Assembly: GCA_946184715.1 (NCBI GenBank)
Contig: CAMHGU010000137.1
Span: 1 to 6,183 of the forward strand
Direction: 5' to 3'
DNA length: 6,183 bases
Source of the DNA: an uncultured bacterium
Lineage (GTDB): Bacteria > Bacteroidota > Bacteroidia > Bacteroidales > Muribaculaceae
The notes beneath the pieces were generated by a model. That model did no database searches. It worked only from the letters and a program-made list of their open reading frames with translations, and was not told where the DNA came from. Positions 5,986 through 6,183 of the stretch are shown here, piece after piece. The translations under genes were made by a program, and so were the position numbers. How positions within the stretch are numbered: position 1 is the first letter of the stretch; every line of letters starts with the position of its first letter.

Positions 5986-6183
5986 TTCGCTTCCGCATTT
6001 TATTGCCGTGTTGTCGGCTAATTCGGTCCGAATGTGCCGGCCGGCGGCCACGCCAGCTGTAAAAATTTCCAAGTTTGTAAGGTTAACTTTATAAACTCGG
6101 TGGAAATCTTCAAGCGCTGAGAGAATAAGTTCCGTCACTGGAGCCTGAAGTTGATTGGGGTGGTGTACCACACGTTGACCGGC
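5959..6183 (-). CDS. Possible 3' end of an unrecognised minus-strand gene (open at window edge)
   Basis: The stretch upstream of the helicase promoter holds no recognised gene. One minus-strand frame is open from the window edge (first codon 6183-6181) to a TAA at 5961-5959, giving 74 residues. These include VTELILSALEDFHRVYKVNLTNLEIF in two parts (a helix-like VTELILSALEDFHRVY, then KVNLTNLEIF) and AGVAAGRHIRTELADN. The composition is plausible, but I recognise no family and codon use is less GC-biased at third positions than in the neighbours. Its stop codon lies within the helicase -7 element and its last codons overlap the -33 element, which argues for plain intergenic DNA. No ATG start is visible in the window; if it is real, the start lies outside. 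I cannot decide between coding and non-coding. Confidence 0.25.
   Translation of the reverse strand, partial: AGQRVVHHPNQLQAPVTELILSALEDFHRVYKVNLTNLEIFTAGVAAGRHIRTELADNTAIKCGSEFGNALGLH
6078..6091. other. Imperfect palindrome around GTTAAC
   Basis: The 14-base sequence TAAGGTTAACTTTA is a palindrome except for one mismatched pair (12 of 14 bases match). It lies in the A/T-rich part of the region upstream of the helicase promoter, about 95 bases from the -33 element. It could be a binding site for a dimeric regulator, but it is short and may be chance. Confidence 0.2.

Noticed and set aside
5924..5998. Upstream start at 5998 that would add 25 residues to the helicase
   Set aside because: It lies upstream of the promoter at 5954-5985, and the added residues are not part of the family. 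The ATG at 5923 gives the canonical start.

Overview
The window looks like chromosomal DNA of a Bacteroidales bacterium, possibly a GC-rich lineage such as Muribaculaceae (family-level placement is inference). Four things support this. Several proteins belong to types I know mainly from this order: a C-terminal LNDRFRFRRELF domain, a DUF3256-like secreted protein, a coiled-coil lipoprotein with a Bacteroidales-type C-terminal domain, and an RluA-family N-terminal extension. The promoters match the Bacteroidetes pattern TTTG-N19-21-TAnnTTTG. Start codons lack a Shine-Dalgarno sequence and follow A/T-rich leaders. There are no tRNA or rRNA genes, insertion sequences or CRISPR arrays.

Left part (1-2280, plus strand): a tight row of three genes. 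First is the 3' part of an acidic, proline-rich repeat protein with a conserved C-terminal domain. Six bases later comes rsmI (16S rRNA C1402 2'-O-methyltransferase), and eight bases after that a coiled-coil lipoprotein. A strong hairpin terminator follows at 2248-2280.

Middle (2281-3429): a 175-base gap holds a possible 34-residue minus-strand ORF and a promoter-like TAACTTTG. After it lies a 323-residue plus-strand gene. It matches the accessory N-terminal half of the long Bacteroidetes RluA-type pseudouridine synthases but stops almost exactly where the catalytic domain should begin. Its last 19 bases overlap the tail of the convergent DUF3256-like gene.

Right part (3411-6183, minus strand): a good Bacteroidetes promoter drives a CsdA/DeaD-type DEAD-box RNA helicase with a DbpA-like RNA-binding domain, followed 11 bases later by the DUF3256-like secreted protein. 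Upstream of the promoter, an open minus-strand frame runs off the window edge and may or may not be coding.

The recognisable functions centre on ribosomal RNA: RsmI methylation, RNA remodelling by the helicase, and what is left of a pseudouridine synthase. The cell-envelope genes have no obvious link to these. The most unusual item is the catalytic-domain-less pseudouridine synthase relative. I see no defence system or new mobile element.
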